Positions 7,514-16,118 of a stretch of DNA of 32,018 nucleotides are shown here, piece after piece. The stretch's first letter is position 1, and each line of letters starts with the position of its first letter. The stretch spans positions 1-32,018 of the forward strand of contig JAHEJI010000041.1 of the NCBI GenBank assembly GCA_024638965.1. Reading direction: 5' to 3'. This DNA comes from Planctomycetaceae bacterium (GTDB taxonomy: Bacteria > Planctomycetota > Planctomycetia > Pirellulales > Pirellulaceae). The notes beneath the pieces are model-generated. The model was not told the DNA's origin and ran no database searches. It worked only from the letters and a program-made list of their open reading frames with translations. Position numbers and translations under genes: made by a program.

Positions 7514-10500
7514 TCAATTGTCTTTAGATAACAGATTGGCAGTTTCGTCAGCCAGCGCTTTGAGTTGATGAGCGGAATGCTGGGGTAGTGAATCAAAATC
7601 GAAGTCATTCAGCAATTCCAAAGCCTCATTGTACGTGTTGCGCGCTTCTTCATTCCTAGCCAGTTTCTGCAAAGTCATAGCCATGAACAGGCGTGTGTAG
7701 ATAATATCTACCCCATTCCCATTCGGCTCGCGTTCAAGTTCGCGGCTGGTTGTCATTGAATTCAGTGATTTTTCGAAGTCGCCGTTTCGGAAATATGCGA
7801 TACCCAATACGCGATGACTTGCGGCATCGGGTGTTTCCGAAAAAAATCGGTCGGCCAGTTCAATTGCCTTTTTCGGATTTCGTAGAGATTCGTTCTGTGA
7901 CCACACCAACAGATAACAATAACGTCGGTACGCCGTCACTTGATCAAGCATGGCCAGGTCAACATGTTGGACTACCTTGGCCATCGTCTCAATCGCCTCT
8001 TCTTCGTGACCCAAATGAAAACCAAGGATTTCTGACTTCAGTTGTAATACAATTGCGTCTCGCCATGCCGTTTGGGCGGAAACTGGGCCTTGCCCTTTGG
8101 CCAAGTCGAAATGGTGGAGTGCCTCGTCAGTAAGTTCCAGGCCGCGCTGGAGTCCTTTGCGACGAGACATCAGGCAGCGAGCTTGCCCGGTTAAGGCCTC
8201 ACCCAAGCGAACATGGTACATGGGATTGTCGGCATGATTTTCGGAAAGCGTTTTCCAATGTTTCCCTGATTCTTCAAAGAAATCTTGCGCGGTATGATAG
8301 TCTTCAAGTTTTTGGTAGTTTCGACCGTGGTTAGACAAGTTATTTGCAAGTGTGCCGCGAAATTCCGAATTGTCCGGAAACTGGATCACTAAGTCGCGTA
8401 AAATTTCAGTGCTTTCTTTGTACTTTTCTTGAGCAGACTCGTATTGCCCACCCTGTACCTCAGCCCAAGCAATGTTGCCCAAGCGGATAGCGAGTCCCCA
8501 TTGAAAACGCGGGACGTATGGGTAATCCGCTGCAATTACCCGACTGACTTCCAATGCTTCCTGGCGCAACCCAATTGCCTTTTCTGGTTTGTTCTCTTGG
8601 TCCAAGAGAATGGCGTAATCCGAGGCCGAGTCTGCTAGAGAGGACCTAACGTCACTATCGGCATCGTCTCGTTGAGAAAGGCTACGATACATCGTCAACG
8701 CTTGATTAAAATTTGCGTCGCTTTCCGCAGGGCGTCTGGTGTGGCGCAGATAATTCGCAAAATTGTGCATCGCGCGAGCCGACTCTTTGCTTACCTGAAG
8801 ATCATCTGGGCATTGCTGAGACAAGTTGGACCCAATGTCTACAGCCTCGCGGTAAAACGGTTCAGCCTCTGTCCATCGACTGGTTGGTGCCAATAAATAT
8901 CCGAGCTGATTAAGCGCACGGCATAAACCCAAATTTGCCTTGACGGGGAATTCCACCGTCGCTTGTCTGGCTAAGCCAATGGATTGACGCAACACCTTTT
9001 CTGCTTTGCTGGCCTGCCCGATTTGGCGCAAGGTCATCCCTTGGCCGTATTTGAGTGACACTCGTCCCATAAGAATCTCAGATCGGTGATGCGTGTATTT
9101 TTCTTCGAGCGAGACTAACGTCTGATCCGCTTTTTCAAATGCGACTAACGCGTCTTCGTCTGCACCAACCCACTGGCGGATTCGCGCCAAACTTTCCAAT
9201 AGACCAGCGTAGTTAAGCATCAGTTCGTAGTGTCGTTCGCCCTCCCAGTCGATATCACTGATGATTCCCTCAAATCGGACCGTTGCATTTTCCAGTATCT
9301 CTCGGCGTAAATGCTGCATCCTCGGCATGTCGCTTAGTCCCGATATGCCTACTTGTACCATTGCTTCATTGAGGATCTGTAAAGATTTTTCGAACGCTTT
9401 ATCAACTTGCTCGCGCGACGCTTCCAGCATCTGCGTCTTTTCTATTTCAGCCGCTAACGATTGTTTTTGAGCGGCGTCGAGTTTGTTTCGAGACTCAAGT
9501 TCGGCAACATGCGATTCTTGAGCCCGCTGCCCACTTCGTATTGCAAGAATCGCCATGACAGAACTGACCGCCGTCGCGATTATCAATGAACAAAACGCGA
9601 TCGACCCGGCAGTAAACGCGACCTTATTTCGGCGAGCGAACTTTCGTATTCGATAAACGGTAGAAGGAGGTGAAGCACTTACTGGTTCGTCATTCAAAAA
9701 TCGTTGTACGTCGTTCGAAAAATCCGTCGCAGTTTGGAAGCGTCTGGTGCGGTCCTTTTCCAGGGCCCGCATAACGATCCAATCAAGATCGCCACGTAGT
9801 TCCTGTCGCAGATTAAGGGGCTCTGTGCCGCGACTGGAAGCAATGACGCCGGCTAAATCACTGGAAACATCGATTCGAGCACTCGGCTTGATGGTTTCCT
9901 CGTGGCAGATAATTTCGATCAATTCGGCTGCATTGGCTTTGCGCAATCGTTTTCGATCGATGGGTGTTGTCCCGGTCAACATCTCGTATAGCAGCACGCC
10001 TAGAGAATAAACATCGGTGCGCGTGTCGATGTCTATCCTACTTTGGTCCACCTGTTCGGGGCTCATGTACAACGGCGTCCCGATTAGCTGAGCCCCAAGC
10101 GTGTGGACCGTGTGTTCGGTTAATTGTTGGCTGGTGGCCTTGGCCACGCCAAAGTCGATGACCTTGGGAGTCGAAGAATTGTCTTGCAGCCCGACCAGAA
10201 TATTTCGAGGCTTGATGTCGCGATGAATTATGCCCTTTTGGTGAGCATGCTGAACCGCTTGACAAACTTTGATGAACAACTTTAGTCGCTGCCGTACACC
10301 TAATTTGTGATCGTCGCAAAAGTCCGTGATTGGAATGCCGCGAACCAATTCCATCACAAAGTATGGATGGCCAGTTTCTGTTGCACCCGCATCGAAGACT
10401 TTTGCAATGTTAGGATGATCCATTAGTGTCAATGCTTGGCGCTCGGCTTCAAAGCGTGAAATCACCTCCTTTGTATCCATTCCCGGCTTAATGATCTTCA

Positions 10501-10771
10501 GAGCAACTTTGCGGCGAATTGGCTCTTTCTGTTCCGCCACATAAACAACTCCAAATCCACCTTCACCTAATTTTTCCAGCAACTTGTAAACGCCGATTTG
10601 CGTTCCTGCAGCGTAAACGAGAACAGGTGAATTGAGGGTCGAATCATTTCGCCAGGGTTTCTTCGGCGTATCGCCAGATTCGGAATGGAGGATTTGCTGG
10701 CGAGCAGCTTCGATCAACTCACGTTCGTCCCGTGTCGCATCAAGTTTGGATTCGCGATTCTGGTTATTCAC
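7514..10771 (-). CDS. Ser/Thr protein kinase with membrane helix and TPR tail
   Basis: This is a 1085-residue kinase of the PknB-like bacterial type. The nucleotide loop is GEGGFGVV (69-76), the ATP lysine is K92 (VALKIIK), the catalytic loop is HRDIKPRN (183-190), DFG is at 207-209, [10 protein letters not shown] lies at 231-240 and [14 protein letters not shown] at 252-265. All key residues are present, so it should be active. One membrane helix (about 385-411) follows a basic segment, leaving the kinase inside and a long helical TPR region (about 450-1080) outside. That region probably senses or binds an extracytoplasmic partner. The gene lies 76 bases after an ECF sigma gene on the same strand. 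Known planctomycete ECF-kinase pairs suggest the kinase controls that sigma factor. It ends in TGA, with a P-domain frame following in phase. Confidence 0.93.
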   Translation of the reverse strand: MNNQNRESKLDATRDERELIEAARQQILHSESGDTPKKPWRNDSTLNSPVLVYAAGTQIGVYKLLEKLGEGGFGVVYVAEQKEPIRRKVALKIIKPGMDTKEVISRFEAERQALTLMDHPNIAKVFDAGATETGHPYFVMELVRGIPITDFCDDHKLGVRQRLKLFIKVCQAVQHAHQKGIIHRDIKPRNILVGLQDNSSTPKVIDFGVAKATSQQLTEHTVHTLGAQLIGTPLYMSPEQVDQSRIDIDTRTDVYSLGVLLYEMLTGTTPIDRKRLRKANAAELIEIICHEETIKPSARIDVSSDLAGVIASSRGTEPLNLRQELRGDLDWIVMRALEKDRTRRFQTATDFSNDVQRFLNDEPVSASPPSTVYRIRKFARRNKVAFTAGSIAFCSLIIATAVSSVMAILAIRSGQRAQESHVAELESRNKLDAAQKQSLAAEIEKTQMLEASREQVDKAFEKSLQILNEAMVQVGISGLSDMPRMQHLRREILENATVRFEGIISDIDWEGERHYELMLNYAGLLESLARIRQWVGADEDALVAFEKADQTLVSLEEKYTHHRSEILMGRVSLKYGQGMTLRQIGQASKAEKVLRQSIGLARQATVEFPVKANLGLCRALNQLGYLLAPTSRWTEAEPFYREAVDIGSNLSQQCPDDLQVSKESARAMHNFANYLRHTRRPAESDANFNQALTMYRSLSQRDDADSDVRSSLADSASDYAILLDQENKPEKAIGLRQEALEVSRVIAADYPYVPRFQWGLAIRLGNIAWAEVQGGQYESAQEKYKESTEILRDLVIQFPDNSEFRGTLANNLSNHGRNYQKLEDYHTAQDFFEESGKHWKTLSENHADNPMYHVRLGEALTGQARCLMSRRKGLQRGLELTDEALHHFDLAKGQGPVSAQTAWRDAIVLQLKSEILGFHLGHEEEAIETMAKVVQHVDLAMLDQVTAYRRYCYLLVWSQNESLRNPKKAIELADRFFSETPDAASHRVLGIAYFRNGDFEKSLNSMTTSRELEREPNGNGVDIIYTRLFMAMTLQKLARNEEARNTYNEALELLNDFDFDSLPQHSAHQLKALADETANLLSKDN

Positions 10772-10847
10772 TGCCAGTTATTTCCAGGGGTTTTCTTTTT
10801 TTCGCCAAGGCGAACGAAACCGTAACCCATTAATTGAATCGTCTACG

Positions 10848-11462
10848 CTAGATCATTAGGGATTGTACCCCAATCAATTCCGCCAATAGATAATGAGCGC
10901 GCGCGCGCCGCATATACATAGCGCCGACGCTGCAGCAATTGGCGTCGGCAACCTCCTGCGCGGTATGTTGATCAAGATCGTATTCAATAACAACGCGACG
11001 GTACGCCTCGGGCAACTTGTCAACTGCCTGATTCAACAATTCATTAGCTTCATTTCGTCTGGCACGAACACTGGGAGTCGATATCGAATCGGCCAGATTA
11101 TCCCACAAATTAAGAACTGAATCATGGGGTGAAGCCAAGACTTGTCGATGTTCACCACCCCGCTTGGCCACGGAAAGGTGACGAACCGCGTCACGCAAAT
11201 TATTCGCCGCTAACGTTCGCAGCCAACGTCCAAAGTCCTCAGTGTTTCCCTCGAATCGTTTGATTGACAGGAACGCATCCGCAAAAGTTTGTTGCATTAC
11301 ATCATCTTCGCTGAGCGCTGATTGCCAGCGGACACTAATCTTGCCCCTGATTGAACGACGAACCGATGGAGCGGTTCGCTCCAACAAAATGACTAACGCT
11401 TCTTCGTCGCCATTACATGCCTGGCTTAGAAGTCGTTCCAGGCTGACGTCATATTCATTCAA
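10848..11462 (-). CDS. ECF-type sigma factor paired with kinase 1
   Basis: This 204-residue protein has only sigma regions 2 and 4. Region 2 lies at about 20-95 (LSEDDVMQQTFADAFLSI, then FGRWLRTLAANNLRDAVR), where it should bind the core polymerase and the -10 element. Region 4 lies at about 140-195 (LPEAYRRVVIEY and EVADANCCSVGAMYMRRARA, a helix-turn-helix) for the -35 element. The family is the group of ECF sigma factors found beside Ser/Thr kinases in planctomycetes. No anti-sigma gene is present, so phosphorylation by the downstream kinase is the likely control (inference). The start used is the TTG at 11462; no strong ribosome-binding site is seen and no in-frame ATG lies nearby. A 365-base gap separates it from the divergent LysM-OmpA gene. 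Confidence 0.87.
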   Translation of the reverse strand: MNEYDVSLERLLSQACNGDEEALVILLERTAPSVRRSIRGKISVRWQSALSEDDVMQQTFADAFLSIKRFEGNTEDFGRWLRTLAANNLRDAVRHLSVAKRGGEHRQVLASPHDSVLNLWDNLADSISTPSVRARRNEANELLNQAVDKLPEAYRRVVIEYDLDQHTAQEVADANCCSVGAMYMRRARAHYLLAELIGVQSLMI

Positions 11463-11827
11463 TGCAATTCCAATCGAAGCAGCAAGTGTCTACTTGTTCA
11501 CTGCGGAACGACAAAAGAGGGCGTGAATTAGCTGCCCAGTAATTTCTTTGTTTTCATTGCCGAACCGGGCTGACCATTTTACCGTGTAAAAACAATGTGA
11601 AACAACTTTTTCTTGTTCTTTAAAAGTTGAAACTGCCACAGGACGCTCCAATTAGATTTCCTAGGATCCGTCGTGTTGTTCGTCACGAGGGAGAAAGCAA
11701 GAAAAATTTTGAATATTTGCGTGAGTAACGCTCTCTTTCGCCGCTCACTTAGTATCGCTCGGCCGGATGGCAGTGATACGAGATTTTTTTCTGACTCGGA
11801 CAGTTCTGATGAACCTAAGGAGAAATC
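11463..11827. promoter_or_regulatory. Divergent promoter region, sigma 1 / LysM-OmpA
   Basis: This non-coding gap lies between divergent genes and must hold promoters for both. It is AT-richer than the genes, with T- and A-runs at about 11603-11635 and 11780-11790. I cannot name a promoter with confidence. Just before the right-hand gene is an AAGGAG box at 11817-11822. Confidence 0.35.
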
Positions 11828-12940
11828 ATGCCAACGTATGTAGTACAACGAGGCGACACACTATCAAGAATTGCCCGAAAGCTTGGTCTTCGAAGTTACC
11901 GAGAGCTTTCGGGTTATCGTTCTGGAAATCCTAACCGGATATACCCAGGCGAAGTCCTCGCGTATGGCTCGTCAGGCCGCGCAGGGGGACGACAAGCGGG
12001 GCGGCGAGTTGACGCCGATGCCGAAGGGCAAGCCACATCATGGGCAGAACCAAAGGGCAATCCGGACACTCCCGGGCTCATTGCGCAGGTCTATTTTCCA
12101 TTCGATTCCGCCGCTTTGGATGCGCAAGATAGAGCAGAGTTGCGAAAGCTGCATCACTACTCAATGTTGCTCATGGGCTGCCGCCGAATTCATTTCCGCT
12201 GTGTCGCACACACCGACCATCGTGGTGATTTAGGTTACAACCACAACTTGGCTTCTCGACGGGCAAGAGCGGTTTGTGAGATCCTTGACCAAATGTTAGG
12301 GACCTCAACTTACTACTCGTCCTCAGCCACAAGCCGGGGAGCCGAGGAATCGCAATGGCCGTTGCCCTCGCAACAGCAAATGGCATCGGACCGACGCGTG
12401 GACGTTTTTTCCAGTCGGCTACCGAGTCGCGTCATTCGCCTGCGGGAAATCGGCGTGCAGGGCCGGCCGCTTCCTAACGTGCAATACCGTGAGATTCATA
12501 CGCGCATCGATGCTCCGAATTTGAGTTTAGGTGGTGACCGTCCCATCGATGCAGTGGCGGACATTGACAGACTTTGGAACAGTGGAACTGTTTCCGCATC
12601 CATTCAATCAGAATTGGCGGATATTACGCCAAACATCCGGTGGCGATTAATCGATCACGCCACGGGAGGCATCCTTGTGGTTGCGGCTGTCGAAGTGCGA
12701 ACGCAGGGAGACGTAAGTCGAGTAGAGTTACGCTATGTTCAAGACTTTCAAGGTGTTTTCGCGGCACCCGAGCACGCGATCGGTCGTTGGCGGAGTCAGC
12801 CCTCGTTAGATGCTCCTAGAGTGGATTCACCTTCGCGACAGATAGGGAGTCAGCCGTCGCTAGATTCACCACCTGTGGCGAATTCACCTAACGTGCGTCT
12901 GCAGTACCAATTTTTCTGGTTTACTAGAAGTGGTAGGTAA
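11828..12940 (+). CDS. LysM-OmpA domain protein without signal peptide
   Basis: This is a 370-residue protein. Residues 1-46 form a LysM domain (YVVQRGDTLSRIARKLGL, ending RIYPGEVLAY) right at the N-terminus. A Gly/Arg-rich linker follows. An OmpA-like domain spans about 85-195, with VYFPFDSAALDAQDRAEL, the glycan-binding HTDHRGDLGYNHNLASRRAR and DRRVDVF. Beyond it is a beta-rich region of unknown type (200-320) and a tail with a duplicated SQPSLD motif. Both domains normally bind peptidoglycan, but there is no signal peptide or membrane helix. The protein may leave by another route or act as a structural part of an internal particle. LysM proteins occur in phage-tail-like contractile machines, although no other such gene is nearby. 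The AAGGAG box 5 bases before the ATG marks good expression. Confidence 0.82.
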   Translation: MPTYVVQRGDTLSRIARKLGLRSYRELSGYRSGNPNRIYPGEVLAYGSSGRAGGRQAGRRVDADAEGQATSWAEPKGNPDTPGLIAQVYFPFDSAALDAQDRAELRKLHHYSMLLMGCRRIHFRCVAHTDHRGDLGYNHNLASRRARAVCEILDQMLGTSTYYSSSATSRGAEESQWPLPSQQQMASDRRVDVFSSRLPSRVIRLREIGVQGRPLPNVQYREIHTRIDAPNLSLGGDRPIDAVADIDRLWNSGTVSASIQSELADITPNIRWRLIDHATGGILVVAAVEVRTQGDVSRVELRYVQDFQGVFAAPEHAIGRWRSQPSLDAPRVDSPSRQIGSQPSLDSPPVANSPNVRLQYQFFWFTRSGR

Positions 12941-13180
12941 TCGCCCACTGACGAAACTCCAGCCCAGGGTACAAAACAGCCAAGCCTGAATTGGTTCATG
13001 CAGGCCTCCGATAACTTCTGGCTCGATTTTTTATTACATTAGTCGCATTGGGCCGAGTCATATAGGCTTGCTCAGTCCTGTTAAAGACGGCGATTTTAGT
13101 CTAGTGAGCCAGTTCGCTATTCGAGGAATCGGTGGTTAGTTGCCGCACGTCACAAAACGAATGAGTAGATGCGAGTTCGT
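12941..13180. other. Convergent gap with a weak repeat-like core
   Basis: The gap between the convergent LysM-OmpA and VOC genes holds a GCCTG/CAGGC hairpin (about 12985-13006) and an AT run (about 13029-13036) too far apart for a convincing terminator. Around 13086 is GACGGCGATTTTAGTCTAG, loosely like the core of the dispersed repeat; this copy is too diverged to be sure. Confidence 0.3.
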
Positions 13181-13630
13181 TCAAGGTTTGTAGGCGCTCG
13201 GATCAAAACAAACGAGTTCCACAGTGTTGCCCTCGGGATCACTCAGGAATAGAGAACGCCACCCTGCCCAAGCAAACACCGTTGTTTCAACGGACAGGCC
13301 CTGCCGTTCAAGACGGGCTTTCTCGCTCTCATATTCTGCCAAGTCGATCTCGAATGCAACGTGATCCAGCGTGGAAAGTTTCTGGCTAACTTCCTGTGGT
13401 GTAGTCTGGTGAATCGCAGCGCCATTCGGCTTTTCCGAGCGGTCGAAAAGGGCGAATGCTTGCGGGTGCCCTCCGGCGCCATCGGCGACGCGAAAAAACA
13501 CCGCTTGCGGGAAACGTTTCATTACCTCCAGTCGGATGACCTTTTCGTAAAACTCCTGCATCTTTTCGAGATCGTTGACACGGATGGCAATCTCTCCTAA
13601 TCCTTTAACTGCTGTGCGACTATTGGCCAA
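13181..13630 (-). CDS. VOC-fold (glyoxalase/dioxygenase) protein
   Basis: This 149-residue protein is a single pair of beta-alpha-beta-beta-beta modules of the vicinal oxygen chelate fold. Module 1 is GLGEIAIRVNDLEKMQEFYE with the following strands VFFRVADG and AFALFDRS. Module 2 is LDHVAFEIDLAEYESEKARL with AGWRSLFLSDPEGNTVELV. Candidate metal ligands are His109-equivalent in LDHVAF and Glu in NTVELV. The position usually held by His in the first strand is Glu (GEIAI). Family members include glyoxalase I, ring-cleaving dioxygenases and antibiotic-binding proteins, and the substrate cannot be told from sequence. The TTG start at 13630 is supported by GGGAG 7 bases upstream. It stands alone. 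The length is typical. Confidence 0.82.
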   Translation of the reverse strand: MANSRTAVKGLGEIAIRVNDLEKMQEFYEKVIRLEVMKRFPQAVFFRVADGAGGHPQAFALFDRSEKPNGAAIHQTTPQEVSQKLSTLDHVAFEIDLAEYESEKARLERQGLSVETTVFAWAGWRSLFLSDPEGNTVELVCFDPSAYKP

Positions 13631-14023
13631 CGCGATTCTCCCTTTGCTTTTTTTTGACGCGATTCAATCTAACTTTGTCACTGAGAGCGTTTATCGTATC
13701 AGGAAATTGAATTTGGGCGACAAAGGTCGTGGAAACTATGGGTTCCTCGTGAAAAGATGTTCTTCCCCGCGGTGGCCCAACATCGCGACGACGTCAGCAA
13801 AGTATCCGCGCTTAAAGTATGATCCCGATTTGTCGTCATATTGTGGAATCTCGGAGATGCGCAAAACGGTCCAATTCTGAATCTGTTCAAAAAACGGTTG
13901 AGTTCACAGGAATTTAGCCGCATTCTGAGCCAGTGTTTTGAGCGCAATGAAAAACCACGATCAACTTTTGTCTGCCAATCGTGTAACCGGCTTCTTCATT
14001 TCGACTTAGCAATCCAGCCTGGC
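13631..14023. other. Intergenic stretch, nothing recognised
   Basis: Upstream of the VOC gene and downstream of the PKD-domain gene I see no credible gene. Open frames of 80-100 codons here lack ribosome-binding sites and motifs. The right end leads into the terminator at 14024-14053. Confidence 0.4.
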
Positions 14024-14053
14024 AAACAAAAACCCCGACCATTGAGATCGGGG
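14024..14053 (-). terminator. Intrinsic terminator of module 2
   Basis: On the minus strand CCCCGATC pairs with GGTCGGGG around a 5-base loop (8 pairs, one G-U), followed at once by TTTTTGTTT. It lies about 30 bases after the stop of the PKD-domain gene. Confidence 0.85.
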
Positions 14054-14084
14054 TGGGACTTTCATCAACAATCGTCGGACCGCG

Positions 14085-15986
14085 TTATTGGCCGGACTCG
14101 ATTGCCTCCTTGGCTGCTTTCAAATCGCGGTAGACTTTCTGTTGTTTGACGGGGTCGGTGATCCAGTCGCGGCTCGGCCCGGCGGTATCCACGCTGCCCC
14201 GCAACGCAACACCATCGACTCGTTTGAGTTGATCGTCGAGCTTTTTGACCGCCTGAGCGGCTTCCTGTTTTTGACAACATCTAACCGCCTTAGCCAGCTG
14301 TTTTGTCATTGCGGTTTTGTTACCGTCGGACGTCACCGCCTCAGCAGATAATTCTTTGATCTCATCCGACGTATCCATGATCACAACTTCTGCGAACTGT
14401 TCCGCATTGCTTGCCACGATCTCAATCGTAGCCGTATTTCCCGGTCCGATTGGATCATGGACCGTTAGATTTACCGTGTACGTTCCTTCAATATCTGCCA
14501 GGAACTGTGGATTAACTGGATCAATCGAAACATCCAGATACGAATTGCTACCGTCCGGCGGACTGAATTCCCATTCAAAACTCAAAGGATCCATCTCCGG
14601 ATCAAAACTGTTCGCACCTGAAACGACGACAGTGTTGGTTACAATCGCAATCGTATATTCCGATTCCACCATCGATGTCGGCGCGAGATTGTCGCTACTG
14701 ATCATCACGCTATCAAAACCGCTCATCAATCCTTCCTCATCGGTGACGACTAACTGAGCCTCGTAAGTGCCTGCGATATCAACCGAAAACGTCGGGTTGT
14801 TGGCGCCGGGATCGCTCAATACCGTACTGCTGCCGGGCGGACCTATCAAAGACCAATTAAACACCAAATTCGAATTCGCCGTATTATCGTCAAATGATCC
14901 ATTACCGTCGAGCACAACCGTATCACCAACGCGAACTGATTGATCGTCGCCAGCGTTAGCCTCTGGTGGCTCGTTTACGTTTTCAAAAAAATTAACACGA
15001 AACTTTGGAAAGATATTGGTATTGTTAACCACCCACTGGTTGGTCCCAACCCGAAAATTGACTTGTTGTCCAATCAGACCTGTGCCGCTTTGAGCTACGT
15101 CGTCGGTATACTTCCATGAATATCTGCCGGCACCAGGTTGGGCGCCCACAACAACCCAATAAGGTGTGTTGGCGACCAATTCCACCGGCGCGTTGAGTGT
15201 AAAGTTTGTTACACCGGCCGGGTTTGCTGGACCCGACAAAACCCCAAGTTCAACGGTAGGTTCGACAGCGGTACCTGCGAACAATTTGATATCGTAACTG
15301 CTCGATGGGTCGACCGTCGTTAAATCAAGATCAATTGAAGTTACTGTTCCGGCCGTTGGTGAGGTGAAAGTTCCAGCCCAATCAAAATTTTGATCGTTTT
15401 CAAGACTGCCTCGTGTCAAATTTTCTACATTTGATACCAGAACATTTGCAATCTCAAGGAAGTTAACACGAAACTTTGGAAAGATATTGGTATTGTTTAC
15501 CGTCCACGGGTTTGTCCCAAACCGAAGATTGACTTGTTGTCCAATCAGACCTGTGCCGCTTTGGGCTAGGTCGTCGGTATAATTCCATGAATATTTGCCG
15601 GCACCTTGCTGAGCACCCACGACAACCCAATAATTTGTGTTGGCAGCCAACAGCACAGGCGCGTTGAATATGAAATTAGTTACACCGGACGGGCTTGCTG
15701 GACCCGACAAAACCTCAAGTTCAACCGTAGGTTCAACAGCGGTTCCTGCGAACAGTTTAACCTCGTAATCACTCGATGAGTCGAGCGTCGTTAAATCAAG
15801 TTCAATTGAAGTCACAGTAACATCCGCTGATGAATTGAATACACCCGCGAAATCAATATTCTGATCAGCGATGAGATTGCCTCTCGTCAAATTTTCTATG
15901 TTCGATACCAGAACCGTCTGACCTGGCAATCGATGCACGAACAACGCGCAGTACAATAAAAAAATCGGCACAACAAAATATTTCAT
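14085..15986 (-). CDS. Exported protein with two tandem repeats and PKD/Ig-like domains
   Basis: This 633-residue protein begins with a signal peptide (residues 1-23, VVPIFLLYCALFVHRLPGQ). Two adjacent beta-rich domains of 157 residues each follow (25-181 and 182-338), both opening VLVSN.ENLTRG and closing NIFPKFRVNF. They include NYWVVVGAQ-type strands as in carbohydrate- or cell-surface-binding jelly rolls. Next is a PKD/Ig-like domain starting NEPPEANAGDDQSVRVGD (about 342-436) and a second Ig-like domain (about 440-530). The end (about 540-633) is helical and charged. No enzyme motif is present, so a surface or matrix role is likely. It follows kinase 2 by 132 bases on the same strand and is closed by a terminator, so it may be transcribed with or controlled by that module. 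The ATG has an AAGGAC box upstream. Confidence 0.82.
   Translation of the reverse strand: MKYFVVPIFLLYCALFVHRLPGQTVLVSNIENLTRGNLIADQNIDFAGVFNSSADVTVTSIELDLTTLDSSSDYEVKLFAGTAVEPTVELEVLSGPASPSGVTNFIFNAPVLLAANTNYWVVVGAQQGAGKYSWNYTDDLAQSGTGLIGQQVNLRFGTNPWTVNNTNIFPKFRVNFLEIANVLVSNVENLTRGSLENDQNFDWAGTFTSPTAGTVTSIDLDLTTVDPSSSYDIKLFAGTAVEPTVELGVLSGPANPAGVTNFTLNAPVELVANTPYWVVVGAQPGAGRYSWKYTDDVAQSGTGLIGQQVNFRVGTNQWVVNNTNIFPKFRVNFFENVNEPPEANAGDDQSVRVGDTVVLDGNGSFDDNTANSNLVFNWSLIGPPGSSTVLSDPGANNPTFSVDIAGTYEAQLVVTDEEGLMSGFDSVMISSDNLAPTSMVESEYTIAIVTNTVVVSGANSFDPEMDPLSFEWEFSPPDGSNSYLDVSIDPVNPQFLADIEGTYTVNLTVHDPIGPGNTATIEIVASNAEQFAEVVIMDTSDEIKELSAEAVTSDGNKTAMTKQLAKAVRCCQKQEAAQAVKKLDDQLKRVDGVALRGSVDTAGPSRDWITDPVKQQKVYRDLKAAKEAIESGQ
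14973..15914 (-). repeat. Tandem duplication of 471 bp inside the exported protein gene
   Basis: Two direct copies, 15444-15914 and 14973-15443, each encode 157 residues in phase. Long identical stretches remain, including synonymous positions, for example around TTAACACGAAACTTTGGAAA and TTGACTTGTTGTCCAATCAG. This indicates a fairly recent duplication or ongoing gene conversion. Confidence 0.8.
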
Positions 15987-16033
15987 GGTCGATCGTCCTT
16001 TTTGTTCGCGTTAAAATAAAAACGGAGTTGCAC

Positions 16034-16054
16034 TGAGCGCGCGAACTGTTCGCT
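16034..16054 (-). terminator. Possible weak terminator after kinase 2
   Basis: The inverted repeat GAGCGCGCGAAC / GTTCGCTC, read on the minus strand, is followed about 12 bases later by TTTTTATTTT. Pairing is imperfect and the T-run is distant, so it may be an attenuator between kinase 2 and the exported protein rather than a true end. Confidence 0.3.
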
Positions 16055-16118
16055 CGGTTGTTACCGCAGGGTCGATTCGACTTGGTTGTCAGCTGGGCGA
16101 ATCGGCCCGTTCTTTTCC

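Noticed and set aside
12985-13036. Terminator after the LysM-OmpA gene
   Set aside because: The stem is only 5 bp with a 12-base loop, and the T-run lies more than 20 bases away.
1003-13914. Shared AAACGGTTGAGT and CAGGAAT words near 1005 and 13892
   Set aside because: Only about 20 bases with gaps and no shared flanks; likely chance.
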